DNA of 64,000 bases from positions 4,154,001 through 4,218,000 of the forward strand of contig NZ_CP088022.1 in NCBI RefSeq assembly GCF_013373795.3, given 5' to 3'. The DNA comes from Bradyrhizobium quebecense. GTDB taxonomy: Bacteria > Pseudomonadota > Alphaproteobacteria > Rhizobiales > Xanthobacteraceae. The notes under the pieces were generated by a model that worked only from the letters and a program-made list of their open reading frames with translations, had not been told where the DNA came from and made no database searches. Shown one piece after another: positions 46,213 to 55,027 of this stretch (the stretch's first letter is position 1; every line of letters begins with the position of its first letter). The translations under genes were made by a program, and so were the position numbers.

Positions 46213-47394
46213 TCACTTCTTGGTCTTGCCGGAATCCTTGACGGCCTCGAAGGTCGCGAACTCGACATTGTAGAGCTCGCCGTCGACCTTCTCGACCTTA
46301 CGAATATAGATATTCTGCACGATGTCGCGGGTTTCCGGATCGATCGAGACCGGGCCGCGCGGGCTCTCCCACTTCATGCCCTTCATCGCCTCGATCAGCT
46401 TGTCGCCATCGGTCGCACCGCCCGTTTTCTTCAGCGCCTCGTAGATCAGATGGATGCCGTCATAGCCGCTGACCGCCATGAATCCCGGGCGGTTGCCGTA
46501 TGCCTTTTTGTAGGCGGCGACGAAATCCTTGTTCATCGCGGACGGATGCGCCGCCGAATAGAGATGCGCCGTCACCGCGCCGAGCGCGGCATCGCCCATG
46601 TTGTTGAGCAGGTCGTCGTCCATCACGTCGCCGGGGCCGATCACCTTGATGCCGCTCTTGTCGAGCCCGCGCTCGGCATATTGCTTCATGAAGTTGCCGC
46701 CCTGCCCGGCCGGCACGAACACGAACATCGCGTCGGGCTTGGCATCCTTCATGCGCTGCAGGAACGGCGCGAAGTCGGGATTGGCAAGCGGGACCTTGAC
46801 CTCTTCCACGATCTCGCCGCCGCCGGCGGTGAAGTGCTGCTTGAAGAAGGTCAGCGCGTCATTGCCCGGCGCGTAGTCGGAGGTCAGCGTCGCGACCTTC
46901 TTGATGCCGTTCTTGACCGCCCAGTCGCCGATGATGGTGGAGGACTGCGCCAGCGTGAAGCTCGTGCGCACGATATAAGGCGAACGCTCGGTGATGATCG
47001 AGGTACCGGCGGCCATCACGACTTCCGGAATCTTGGCCTGCGTCGCCAGCGGCGCCGCGGCGAGCGCCGCGGGCGTCACGCCGAAGCCGGCGATGAAATT
47101 GACCTTGTCGTTGACGATCAGTTCCTGCGCGAGCCGCTTGGTGTTGTCGGGCACCGCGGCGTCGTCCTTCAGGATGATCTCGATCTTCTTGCCGGCGACG
47201 GTGTCGCCCTTCTGCTGCATGTAGAGCTTGATGGCGTTATCGATCTGCTTGCCGGTCGACGCCTGACCGCCGGTCATCGGCAGGATCAGGCCAATCTTGA
47301 CGGAGTCTTCCGCCCACGCCGGCACGCTGGCGCACAATCCCGGAAGCACGGCCGAAGCGGCGCCCCACAGCAATATCCTGCGACGATTGAACAT
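46213..47394 (-). CDS. ABC transporter substrate-binding protein, LivK-like, first gene of the Liv operon
   Basis: A 393-residue periplasmic protein. The signal peptide MFNRRRILLWGAASAVLPGL, with an RRR run that could be a Tat signal, is cleaved near AWA before EDSVKIGLILPMTGGQAS. ATG 47394 has GGGGGAGGGA 10-13 bases upstream, which settles the start. The ligand is unknown. The operon order is binding protein-livH-livM-livG-livF-core metE, which hints at a methionine- or sulfur-related ligand. A large palindrome lies 260 bp upstream. Confidence 0.9.
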   Translation of the reverse strand: MFNRRRILLWGAASAVLPGLCASVPAWAEDSVKIGLILPMTGGQASTGKQIDNAIKLYMQQKGDTVAGKKIEIILKDDAAVPDNTKRLAQELIVNDKVNFIAGFGVTPAALAAAPLATQAKIPEVVMAAGTSIITERSPYIVRTSFTLAQSSTIIGDWAVKNGIKKVATLTSDYAPGNDALTFFKQHFTAGGGEIVEEVKVPLANPDFAPFLQRMKDAKPDAMFVFVPAGQGGNFMKQYAERGLDKSGIKVIGPGDVMDDDLLNNMGDAALGAVTAHLYSAAHPSAMNKDFVAAYKKAYGNRPGFMAVSGYDGIHLIYEALKKTGGATDGDKLIEAMKGMKWESPRGPVSIDPETRDIVQNIYIRKVEKVDGELYNVEFATFEAVKDSGKTKK

Positions 47395-47760
47395 CGACGT
47401 CCCTCCCCCTTCCATTCTTCTGCGTCGAGCCGAGTGCCCGGCCCTTGCCTTACCTAAACCCAAGCATGTCACAGCCGAGCCGCAACGCGACAAGGCGTTT
47501 CCCTGCGCCCTCTGTCAATCGGACGATGGACGTGTATCCCACGCGCCGCGGTTTGGCCCAGCCGCAGAAACAAGTATCACGATACCAGAATCATTCCCCG
47601 AAACTCAACGCCCCCACGAGAACAGAACTCGCGCGCTCAGACCTCCGTTGGCTCGATTGATTTGTACGATCGTGCAAATCAATCGCCAATGTCAAGAAAC
47701 AAGCACAATTGCAGCCGAACGGTCGCGCCTGAGGTCATCATCCATAAAGATCAGGGCTGT
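47395..47760. other. 366-bp divergent intergenic region holding a large palindrome
   Basis: Separates the Liv operon (minus strand) from the lipoprotein gene (plus strand). No gene was seen. The 30-bp palindrome at 47655-47684 is the one striking element. Confidence 0.5.
47655..47684. promoter_or_regulatory. 30-bp near-perfect palindrome, candidate TetR-type operator
   Basis: gattgatttg, then tacgatcgtg, then caaatcaatc. All positions are symmetric except one T/G pair. The core ACGATCGT is itself palindromic, a pattern common in operators of dimeric TetR-family repressors. It lies 77 bp before the lipoprotein start and about 260 bp before the Liv operon start. No TetR gene is adjacent. Confidence 0.55.
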
Positions 47761-48051
47761 ATGCTGCCGCCAATGCCGATCTTCACACGCCACATCCCTG
47801 TCCTGATTGCCTTGGCGTTCGCGGCCTGCGCGCTCGGGGGATGCAGCGGTGTGAACCAAAAGGTCTCGGCCGGCATGGCCGACACCATTCCGGCCTGGGC
47901 CGGCGGTCTGCCCGCAGACGCGCCGCCGCGGGCGGGCACCCCCGAATACGACAAGTTCATGCAGGAGCGGGAACGCAAGCGCCTGATGCCGGCGGCGGAG
48001 CGCGGCGACGACGCCAAGCCGGCGGCGCCGGCGCAGAACGCTACCCAATGA
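47761..48051 (+). CDS. Small putative lipoprotein
   Basis: 96 residues: MLPPMPIFTRHIPVLIALAF leads to a lipobox ALGGC, so the mature protein would be lipidated at Cys27. The mature part is hydrophilic, with PEYDKFMQERERKRLMPAAE and a Pro/Ala tail. Such small lipoproteins are common in rhizobia; the function is unknown. An alternative start is ATG 47773. The gene overlaps the convergent phosphoesterase by 11 bp. Confidence 0.6.
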   Translation: MLPPMPIFTRHIPVLIALAFAACALGGCSGVNQKVSAGMADTIPAWAGGLPADAPPRAGTPEYDKFMQERERKRLMPAAERGDDAKPAAPAQNATQ

Positions 48052-48841
48052 CTGCCTGGCTGGGCGAATCCTCGCTGAGGATGTCGCCGCGGTAGCCGAA
48101 CTCCACCATATGCACGGTGACGTAGTCCGCGCCGATGAACGCGACGCCATAGGACTCCGGCAGATCGGCGACGGTCAAGACCTCCGCGAACACGGGATAG
48201 CTGGCGTGGTTCGTTCCGCGCAGCGAGGTCGTGGGGACACCGGCAACCGAACCGCTCAGCACCATGTGGCAGTGACCGAAGAAGATGTGCCGGATCTTGC
48301 TCCGGTGCTTCGCGACGATCGACCGGAACGCGGCATCGTCGAGCAGGCCGATCCGGTCCACCGGGGCGATATGCGTCGGGAATGGATTGTAATGCATGAA
48401 CAGGAAGAACGGACCGTCATGCTCCGATAGCTGCCGCCGCAGCCAGGCCTGCCGCCTCTCGCAGAAACTGCCGGCGGCCGTCTCCGGCTCATAGGTGTCG
48501 AGGAGCAGGCAACGGCCGAACGCGGCGTCGTAAACGCCCTGTGCGAAACCGTCCGCGTCGGCGCATTCGGGAAACACGCCGAGAAACGTCTCGCGATGGT
48601 CGTGGTTGCCGATACAAAGCCGCGTAGGGATCGGAAACCGGCTCAGGCGTTCGCGCAACAATTGATAGTCGGCGAGGTCGCCGAGATCGGAAAGATCGCC
48701 CGAGATCACCATGAGCTCGGCATCGCGATGATCGGCAAGCACCTGATCGAGCGCACGCTCGAAATTGCCCAGGGGATCACGGCCGAAGATCGTCCTCCCT
48801 GGTACCGTCAGATGGATGTCGCTCATGTGGATGAGTTTCAT
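48041..48841 (-). CDS. Calcineurin-type metallophosphoesterase (CpdA/GpdQ-like)
   Basis: A 266-residue phosphodiesterase. Metal ligands lie in MSDIHLTVPG (residues 6-15), VISGDLSDLGD (about 45-55), CIGNHDHRET (about 75-84), FLFMHYNPFP and IFFGHCHM. The pattern matches class III cyclic nucleotide phosphodiesterases and the glycerophosphodiesterase GpdQ, so a cAMP or phosphodiester substrate is likely but not decided. No signal peptide, so cytosolic. Confidence 0.85.
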   Translation of the reverse strand: MKLIHMSDIHLTVPGRTIFGRDPLGNFERALDQVLADHRDAELMVISGDLSDLGDLADYQLLRERLSRFPIPTRLCIGNHDHRETFLGVFPECADADGFAQGVYDAAFGRCLLLDTYEPETAAGSFCERRQAWLRRQLSEHDGPFFLFMHYNPFPTHIAPVDRIGLLDDAAFRSIVAKHRSKIRHIFFGHCHMVLSGSVAGVPTTSLRGTNHASYPVFAEVLTVADLPESYGVAFIGADYVTVHMVEFGYRGDILSEDSPSQAVIG

Positions 48842-48907
48842 GCAGCACCTCGATGCAGCTCGACACCATCGCCGTCAAAGCGCGGCAACCGGGGTGAACC
48901 CTGCGGA

Positions 48908-49771
48908 TCAGTCCACGAACACCACGGTCTTGCGCCCGTTGAGGATGACGCGGTCGGCGAGATGGTAGCGGATCGCCCGCGCCAGCACGCGGCGCTCGAT
49001 GTCGCGGCCCTTGCGCACGAGATCCTCGGGCGTGTCGCGATGGCTGATGCGCTCGACGTCCTGGTCGATGATCGGCCCCTCGTCGAGATCGCTGGTGACG
49101 TAATGCGCGGTGGCGCCGATCAGCTTGACGCCGCGCTCATGCGCCTGGTGGTAGGGCTTGGCGCCCTTGAAGCCCGGCAGGAAGGAATGATGGATGTTGA
49201 TGCAGCGGCCCGACAGCCGCGCCGACATCTCGTCCGACAGGATCTGCATGTAGCGGGCGAGCACCACGAGGTCGGTATTGGTGTCCTGGGCGAGCTTCCA
49301 GACCGCGTCTTCCTGCTGCCGCTTGGTCTCTTTGGTCACCGGCAGATGATGGAACGGGATATCGCCGAAATCGAGCGAACCGTAGCTCTCGCGCGGATGA
49401 TTGGAGACAATCGCGGTCGGGATCATCTCGAGCTCGCCGGTGCGCCAGCGATAGAGGATGTCGACCAGGCAGTGATCGGACTTCGACACCAGCAGCATCA
49501 CCCGGCGGCGGCTGGCGCGATCGCGCATCTGCCATTCCATGCCGAACCGTTCGGCAATCGCGGCAAAGCCGGTCTGCAGCGCCGGCAGCCCGACCGCGAG
49601 ATCGGCCGCGGTGAACACCACGCGCATGAAGAACTTGCCGGTCTCGATGTCGTCGAACTGCTGGGCGTCCAGGATGTTCTGGCCATTATGCGCCAGAAAC
49701 GTCGAGACCGCGGAGACGATCCCCGGCCGATCCGGACAGGACAGGGTCAGAACGAATTGATGGTCGGGCAT
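48908..49771 (-). CDS. purU: Formyltetrahydrofolate deformylase
   Basis: A 287-residue cytosolic enzyme that hydrolyses 10-formyl-THF to formate and THF. The N-terminal ACT domain (about 5-85: [20 protein letters not shown]) would sense an amino acid such as glycine or methionine. The C-terminal formyl-transferase fold has [20 protein letters not shown] (catalytic Asn-His) and [13 protein letters not shown] (catalytic Asp). This sets the one-carbon pool together with the nearby methyl-cycle genes. Confidence 0.94.
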   Translation of the reverse strand: MPDHQFVLTLSCPDRPGIVSAVSTFLAHNGQNILDAQQFDDIETGKFFMRVVFTAADLAVGLPALQTGFAAIAERFGMEWQMRDRASRRRVMLLVSKSDHCLVDILYRWRTGELEMIPTAIVSNHPRESYGSLDFGDIPFHHLPVTKETKRQQEDAVWKLAQDTNTDLVVLARYMQILSDEMSARLSGRCINIHHSFLPGFKGAKPYHQAHERGVKLIGATAHYVTSDLDEGPIIDQDVERISHRDTPEDLVRKGRDIERRVLARAIRYHLADRVILNGRKTVVFVD

Positions 49772-49906
49772 GCCAATTGACCAAAGCTTGAGCAGATGCG
49801 TGGAACGTTCATTTTCGGCCTCCGTCTACACCGCAGGCGGCCTTGCGCCAATCCCGGCGCGGGGGTCAAATCGAACAAATGACGACAATGTTTGTGAGGG
49901 ACCATC

Positions 49907-50749
49907 ATGGCTGACCGGCTGAACGGCTACCGCATCCTGATCCTCGAGACGCGCGAGGAGGCGCAGTTTTCCCGCCTGCTCGCCGAGCAGGGCGCCGACG
50001 TGCTGCAATGCCCGATGTTCACCATCCACGACGCGCCGGACCCGGCGCCGATCGAGGCCTGGATTCGCCGCGCCATCGAGCGGCCGCTCTACGACCTCGT
50101 GCTGATGACCGGCGAAGGCCTGCGCCGGCTGATGAAGGTGGTGCGCCGGATCGGGGTCGAGGCGGAGTTTGTCACGGGCCTCGGCAAGACGCGCAAATTC
50201 GCCCGCGGCCCCAAGCCCGGCCGCGCGCTGCGCGAGATCGGACTGGAGCCGCAAATGACGACGGAGAAGCCGACCTCGGAAGGCGTCGCCGAGATGCTGT
50301 CGCAGCTCGACCTGAGCGGCCATCGGCTCGGCCTGCAGCTCTATCCGGACAAGGATCACGCCACCCTGATCGGCGCGATCAAGGCGCAGGGCGCCGAGGT
50401 CGATACGGTGCTGCCTTATGTCTATGACGCGCAAGCCGCCGACGCCAACATCGTGACCGCGATCGAGGAAATGGCGCAAGGCCGCATCGATGCGATCGCG
50501 CTGACCAGTTCAGGTCAGGTTCGACGCCTGATCGAGGTGGCGCAGGCGCATCGGTGCGAGGCGCAATTGCGCGAGGGCCTGAAGCAGACCCCGATCGCCT
50601 CCGTCGGGCCCGTGGTGTCGGACGAATTGAAGACCTACGGCCTATCCACCGACATCTACCCGGCGAACGATGCGTTCTTCATGAAGCCGCTGATCTCGGC
50701 GATGGCGACGGCGCTGGCGAAAGCTCCGCCACGGACGGCAGGGAGGTGA
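49907..50749 (+). CDS. Uroporphyrinogen-III synthase (HemD) family protein
   Basis: A 280-residue protein with the bilobed HEM4 fold: YRILILETREEAQFSRLLAE at the start, DLVLMTGEGLRRLMK, LQLYPDKDHATLIGAIKAQG, and DAIALTSSGQVRRLIEVAQA. It would cyclise hydroxymethylbilane to uroporphyrinogen III. hemC is not adjacent, so this may be a paralogue with another role. A repeat follows before the convergent fcl gene. Confidence 0.75.
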   Translation: MADRLNGYRILILETREEAQFSRLLAEQGADVLQCPMFTIHDAPDPAPIEAWIRRAIERPLYDLVLMTGEGLRRLMKVVRRIGVEAEFVTGLGKTRKFARGPKPGRALREIGLEPQMTTEKPTSEGVAEMLSQLDLSGHRLGLQLYPDKDHATLIGAIKAQGAEVDTVLPYVYDAQAADANIVTAIEEMAQGRIDAIALTSSGQVRRLIEVAQAHRCEAQLREGLKQTPIASVGPVVSDELKTYGLSTDIYPANDAFFMKPLISAMATALAKAPPRTAGR

Positions 50750-50759
50750 TGGCCAAAAG

Positions 50760-50842
50760 CGTCATTGCGAGGAGCGAAGCGACGAAGCAATCCATTGCTC
50801 CGCAGCGGCGTGATGGATTGCTTCGCTGCGCTCGCAATGACG
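50760..50842. repeat. Palindromic repeat, CGTCATTGCGAGG type
   Basis: cgtcattgcgaggagcgaag to aatcca on the left pairs with tggattgcttcgctgcgctc and gcaatgacg on the right. It sits between the convergent HemD-family and fcl genes and may act as a two-way transcript end. Confidence 0.75.
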
Positions 50843-50861
50843 GCGTGGAAGCAGTCGAATT

Positions 50862-51818
50862 CTATTCCGCCGCCTGCTTGATCTCGTTCAGATAGGCCTG
50901 GTAGGCGAGCTTGATGCCATCCTCGAGTGAGGTCGTGGCGCGCCAGCCAAGCTTGGCGAGCCGGCTGACGTCGAGCAGCTTGCGCGGCGTGCCGTCCGGG
51001 CGCGAGGTGTCGAAGCTGATCTCACCGCGATAGCCGACGGTCGCGGCGACCACGCGGGCGAATTCGGCGATGGTGATGTCCTCGCCGGTGCCGATATTGA
51101 CCAGCTCCGGCGAGGAATAGGTCTTCATCAGATGGATGCAGGCGTCGGCGAGATCGTCGACATAGAGGAATTCGCGGCGTGGCGTGCCGGTGCCCCACAC
51201 CACGACGCTGCCTGCACCGGCGACCTTGGCCTCGTGGAAGCGGCGGATCAACGCGGCGACGACGTGGCTGTATTCGGGATGATAATTGTCGCCGGGACCG
51301 TAGAGATTGGTCGGCATCACGCTGATGAAATCGGCGCCATACTGGCTGCGATAGGCTTCGGCCATCTTGATGCCGGCGATCTTGGCGATGGCATAGGGCT
51401 CGTTGGTCGGCTCCAGCGGGCCGGTCAGCATCGAATCCTCGCGCAGCGGCTGCGGCGCGAGGCGCGGATAGATGCAGGACGAGCCGAAGAATATCAGCTT
51501 CTCGCAGCTATTGGCATGGGCCGCCTGGATCACGTTGGTCGAGATCGCCAGATTGTCGTAGAGGAATTCGGCGCGCAGCGTGCTGTTGGCGACGATGCCG
51601 CCGACCTTGGCGGCGGCGAGGAACACGGCCTGCGGCCGCTTCGCGGCAAACCAGGCATTGACCGCGGACTGGTCGCGCAAATCGACCTCGCCGCGCGACA
51701 CGGTCAGCAGATCGGCTTGTTCGCGCGCCAGCCGGCGCATCAGCGCCGAGCCGACCATACCGCGATGGCCGGCAACGAAAACCGTCTTGCCCTTCAGTTC
51801 AAACGCCGTGCTTGCCAT
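50862..51818 (-). CDS. fcl: GDP-L-fucose synthase
   Basis: A 318-residue NADPH-dependent epimerase-reductase that converts GDP-4-keto-6-deoxymannose to GDP-L-fucose. It has [20 protein letters not shown], the catalytic triad region [10 protein letters not shown] and [13 protein letters not shown], and [14 protein letters not shown] 51818 has AGGA at 8 bases; ATG 51827 does not. It overlaps gmd by 20 bp. The fucose may enter LPS, exopolysaccharide or (in symbiotic strains) Nod factor; NolK is the symbiotic homologue. Confidence 0.93.
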   Translation of the reverse strand: MASTAFELKGKTVFVAGHRGMVGSALMRRLAREQADLLTVSRGEVDLRDQSAVNAWFAAKRPQAVFLAAAKVGGIVANSTLRAEFLYDNLAISTNVIQAAHANSCEKLIFFGSSCIYPRLAPQPLREDSMLTGPLEPTNEPYAIAKIAGIKMAEAYRSQYGADFISVMPTNLYGPGDNYHPEYSHVVAALIRRFHEAKVAGAGSVVVWGTGTPRREFLYVDDLADACIHLMKTYSSPELVNIGTGEDITIAEFARVVAATVGYRGEISFDTSRPDGTPRKLLDVSRLAKLGWRATTSLEDGIKLAYQAYLNEIKQAAE

Positions 51819-52899
51819 TGGCCGCATCCTGCCTGGCCTCGAGGAGATCGCTGGCGACCATTTCCTTCACCAGTTGCGCGAACGGCGTCTTCGGCGCCCA
51901 GCCGAGCTTGGCGCGCGCCTTGCTGGCGTCGCCGATCAGAAGATCGACCTCGGTCGGACGGAAATAGGCCGGGTCGATCTGAACCAGGGTGTTGCCGGTC
52001 GCCTTGTCGACGCCGACCTCCGCGACGCCCTCGCCGCGCCATTCGATGCTGCGGCCGACCTCGGCAAACGCCAGCTCGACGAACTCGCGGACTGACCGCG
52101 TCTCGCCGGTCGCGAGCACGAAGTCGCCGGGCTCGTCCGCCTGCAGGATCTTGTGCATGCCCTCGACATAGTCGCGGGCGTGGCCCCAGTCGCGCTTGGC
52201 ATCGAGATTGCCGAGATAGAGCTTGGTCTCGAGACCGACCTCGATGCGGGCGACGGCGCGGGTGATCTTGCGCGTCACGAAGGTCTCGCCGCGGATCGGG
52301 CTTTCGTGGTTGAACAGGATACCGTTGCTGGCGAACATGCCGTAGGCCTCACGGTAGTTCACCGTGATCCAGTAGCCGTAGAGCTTGGCGACGCCATAGG
52401 GCGAACGCGGATAGAACGGCGTGGTCTCCTTCTGCGGCACCTCTTGCACGAGCCCGTACAGCTCCGAGGTCGAGGCCTGGTAGAACCGGGTCTCCTTTTC
52501 CATGCCGAGGATGCGGATCGCCTCCAGCAGGCGCAGCACGCCGATGGCGTCGGCGTTGGCGGTGTATTCCGGGCTCTCGAAACTGACCTGGACGTGGCTC
52601 TGGGCGGCGAGGTTGTAGATCTCGGTCGGCCGGATCTGCTGCATCAGCCGGATCAGATTGGTCGAATCGGTCATGTCGCCGTAGTGCATCAGGAATGGCA
52701 CGTTGCCGGCATGCGGATCCTGGTAGAGATGATCGACGCGCGCGGTGTTGAACGAGGACGAGCGGCGCTTGATCCCGTGCACGGTATAGCCGAGGCCGAG
52801 CAGATATTCGGCGAGATACGCGCCGTCCTGCCCGGTGATGCCGGTGATCAGCGCAACGCGCCGCTTTGAGTCCTGAGCCGCCGAATCCTTAACCGCCAT
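51799..52899 (-). CDS. gmd: GDP-mannose 4,6-dehydratase
   Basis: A 366-residue NADP-dependent enzyme. It has [60 protein letters not shown] and the catalytic Tyr-Lys in [17 protein letters not shown] 52899 has GGAG upstream; the frame extends 27 codons further without family similarity. It makes the substrate of the overlapping fcl; ManC at 2.2-3.6 kb makes its GDP-mannose. Confidence 0.95.
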   Translation of the reverse strand: MAVKDSAAQDSKRRVALITGITGQDGAYLAEYLLGLGYTVHGIKRRSSSFNTARVDHLYQDPHAGNVPFLMHYGDMTDSTNLIRLMQQIRPTEIYNLAAQSHVQVSFESPEYTANADAIGVLRLLEAIRILGMEKETRFYQASTSELYGLVQEVPQKETTPFYPRSPYGVAKLYGYWITVNYREAYGMFASNGILFNHESPIRGETFVTRKITRAVARIEVGLETKLYLGNLDAKRDWGHARDYVEGMHKILQADEPGDFVLATGETRSVREFVELAFAEVGRSIEWRGEGVAEVGVDKATGNTLVQIDPAYFRPTEVDLLIGDASKARAKLGWAPKTPFAQLVKEMVASDLLEARQDAANGKHGV

Positions 52900-53062
52900 G
52901 TCATCTCCAGAGAGCGCGAAACCGCGCGGTCCCGACGAGGCCGGTCTGTAGCATCCGGCCTGCTTCAAGTCTAATGGCATAATCGTTTGAAATCAGGACT
53001 TTAAGGCAGGATCCGGAAAAGTGTGAAGTGGTTTTCCGAAAAGATCATGCCCAAACAAGAAG

Positions 53063-53093
53063 CTAAAGCGCGATCGATCTCATCGCGCTTTAG
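53063..53093. repeat. Perfect 12-bp stem palindromic repeat
   Basis: ctaaagcgcgat/atcgcgctttag around a 7-base loop. It lies 37 bp after the Crp/Fnr-family gene stop on the minus strand and upstream of gmd. It may end the regulator transcript. Confidence 0.65.
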
Positions 53094-53129
53094 AGCCTCG
53101 AAAAGTGGCGTCGTTCGGCCCCGAGCCGG

Positions 53130-53804
53130 TCACTCCCCGTAGTGGCGTAGGCGGTCGAGCTCGATGATCGTCACCCCGCCATATTCGAGCCGCAGCAGGC
53201 CCTCGCGCTCGAGCCGTTTCAGGCACTGGTTGGCGTTCTGCCGGGAGATACCCGACAGCGCCCCGATCTCCTCCTGGGTGATCTCCAGGTGCAAGGTGAG
53301 CTCGGGGTAGAGAATCGGGTTGAACAGCGAGGCGATCGAGCGCGCCAGCCGCGCGGTGGCGTCCAGCGTGCGGCCAGATTCGAGCAGCGCGATGAATTGG
53401 CCGAGCCGCTCGTTGAGCTGTCCCACCAGGAAGCGGTTGAAGCCGACGCTGTTCTCGAACAGCCAGACGAAGGTGCGGCGATCCATCATCGCGAGGCGCG
53501 TGTCGCGCAGTGCGACCACGTCGTAGCGCCGCAGCTCGTTCTTGAGCACGGTGCCCTCGCCGAACCAGGCGCCGGCCGTGAGGCCTGCGAAGCTCGCCGC
53601 CTTGCCGCCGCGCGAGACGATGCCCATCCGCGCCAGCCCGGTGACGATGCCGGTCCAGTACTGGAAATTGTCGCCGCGCATGAAGATGAATTCGTTGGCG
53701 CGGTAGGACTTCTCGGAAATGCCGGCGCGCGCGATCTCGATCTCTTGCTCGCTCAGTTCGCGCGACCAGGCCGCGATGCGCTTGAGGTAATCAGCAGCAA
53801 TCAT
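53130..53804 (-). CDS. Crp/Fnr-family transcriptional regulator
   Basis: A 224-residue regulator. The N-terminal cyclic-nucleotide-binding-type barrel (about 20-140) has AGAWFGEGTVL but lacks the full cAMP phosphate cassette, and there is no FNR cysteine cluster. The C-terminal winged helix is ITQEEIGALSGISRQNANQC with LKRLEREGLL. ATG 53804 gives family length. The frame is open to 53933, but that extension runs into an inverted repeat likely to be an operator. The effector is unknown. Confidence 0.8.
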   Translation of the reverse strand: MIAADYLKRIAAWSRELSEQEIEIARAGISEKSYRANEFIFMRGDNFQYWTGIVTGLARMGIVSRGGKAASFAGLTAGAWFGEGTVLKNELRRYDVVALRDTRLAMMDRRTFVWLFENSVGFNRFLVGQLNERLGQFIALLESGRTLDATARLARSIASLFNPILYPELTLHLEITQEEIGALSGISRQNANQCLKRLEREGLLRLEYGGVTIIELDRLRHYGE

Positions 53805-54205
53805 TCTGGCGACGGCATCCCACCCCAAGATACTGACACGATATTGCACCGCAGCAACGCCGTGCGCGAAGCCAGGAACCCGCTTCCTGCAATGCCAGCG
53901 AAAATTCCTGACCAATTGTCGGGCACATGACAATTCAACCTATCGCTTTCTCGTATTCAGAGCCACCTCGCCTAACGCCGCGTGCAGCCCCTTGATGGAT
54001 CGCTGACCGCGGACGACGCGAGAGACAGGCTTGCAGGCGGGGTGCGGCGTTACCGCGCATGACGCAGGCGATCGGGGCGAGCGATGCTCCCGAACGCCGG
54101 CTTCATTAGTCGGATGGTCTCCCTCCGGCGGCCCATGTAGGATCGAAGTCAGATCGAAGCGAAGATGAAGAGCGCGCCAAAGCGCCCGTATCTGGAGGGA
54201 ACAGG
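53805..54205. other. Divergent intergenic region, Crp/Fnr gene and second Liv cluster
   Basis: Holds the candidate operator at 53914-53935 and the leader of the livG-like gene with its ribosome-binding site (ctggaggga, 54192-54200). Otherwise no gene is seen. Confidence 0.45.
53914..53935. promoter_or_regulatory. Candidate Crp/Fnr-family operator
   Basis: AATTGTC, 8 bases, GACAATT: a 22-bp inverted repeat with 7-bp perfect arms, the length and symmetry of Crp/Fnr sites. It lies 110 bp upstream of the regulator start chosen here and 270 bp upstream of the Liv cluster, so it could serve either gene. Confidence 0.5.
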
Positions 54206-55027
54206 GTGGCTAACAGTCTCGAGGTGCGCGGAGTCTCATTGCGCTTTGGCGGCGTCCGCGCGCTGACCGAAGTCAGCTTCGGCGTCAACGAGGGCGAGCT
54301 GTTCTCCATCATCGGCCCGAACGGTGCCGGCAAGACCTCGATCGTCAACTGCATCTCCGGCCGCTACCGGCCGACCGAAGGCCAGCTGTTCTATCGCGGC
54401 CAGGACATCACCGGCCTTACCCCGAACGCGCGGCCCCGCCTCGGCATCGGCCGGACCTTCCAGAATCTCGCGCTGTTCCACCATATGAGCGTGCTCGACA
54501 ACATCATGGTCGGCCGCCATCACCTGCTGAAGAACAACTTCATCACGGGATCGCTGTACTGGCTGACCGGCGCGCGCCGCGAGGAGCTGGAGCACCGCCG
54601 CAAGGTCGAGGAGATCATCGATTTCCTCGATCTGCAGTCGGTGCGCAAGGCGACCGCCGGCACCCTGCCCTACGGCTTGCGCAAGCGCGTCGAGCTCGCC
54701 CGCGCGATGGCGCTGGAGCCGCAGCTGATCCTGCTCGACGAGCCGATGGCCGGCATGAACTTCGAAGAGAAGGAAGACATGGCGCGCTACATCGTCGATC
54801 TCAACGAAGAGTTCGGCATGACCGTCATGATGATCGAGCACGACATGGGCGTCGTGATGGACATCTCCCACCGTGTCATGGTGCTGGATTTCGGCCGCAA
54901 GATCGCCGAGGGCGATCCGGCGGCCGTGCTGGCCGATCCCCATGTCAAGCGCGCCTATCTCGGCGAAGAGGACGAGGTGCTGGTCGATCCCGACGACAAG
55001 CCGGCGGTGCGGGAGAGCGCGGCATGA
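54206..55027 (+). CDS. LivG-type ABC transporter ATPase (second Liv system)
   Basis: A 273-residue ATPase from a GTG start behind a GGAGGG site. It has Walker A IIGPNGAGKTSIVN, RTFQNLALFHHMSVLDNIMV, Walker B LILLDEPMAGMNF and MMIEHDMGVVMDISHRVMVL. The C-terminal tail EDEVLVDPDDKPAVRESAA is longer than in LivG of the first operon. Its stop overlaps the start of the acyl-CoA synthetase by 4 bp. Confidence 0.9.
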   Translation: MANSLEVRGVSLRFGGVRALTEVSFGVNEGELFSIIGPNGAGKTSIVNCISGRYRPTEGQLFYRGQDITGLTPNARPRLGIGRTFQNLALFHHMSVLDNIMVGRHHLLKNNFITGSLYWLTGARREELEHRRKVEEIIDFLDLQSVRKATAGTLPYGLRKRVELARAMALEPQLILLDEPMAGMNFEEKEDMARYIVDLNEEFGMTVMMIEHDMGVVMDISHRVMVLDFGRKIAEGDPAAVLADPHVKRAYLGEEDEVLVDPDDKPAVRESAA

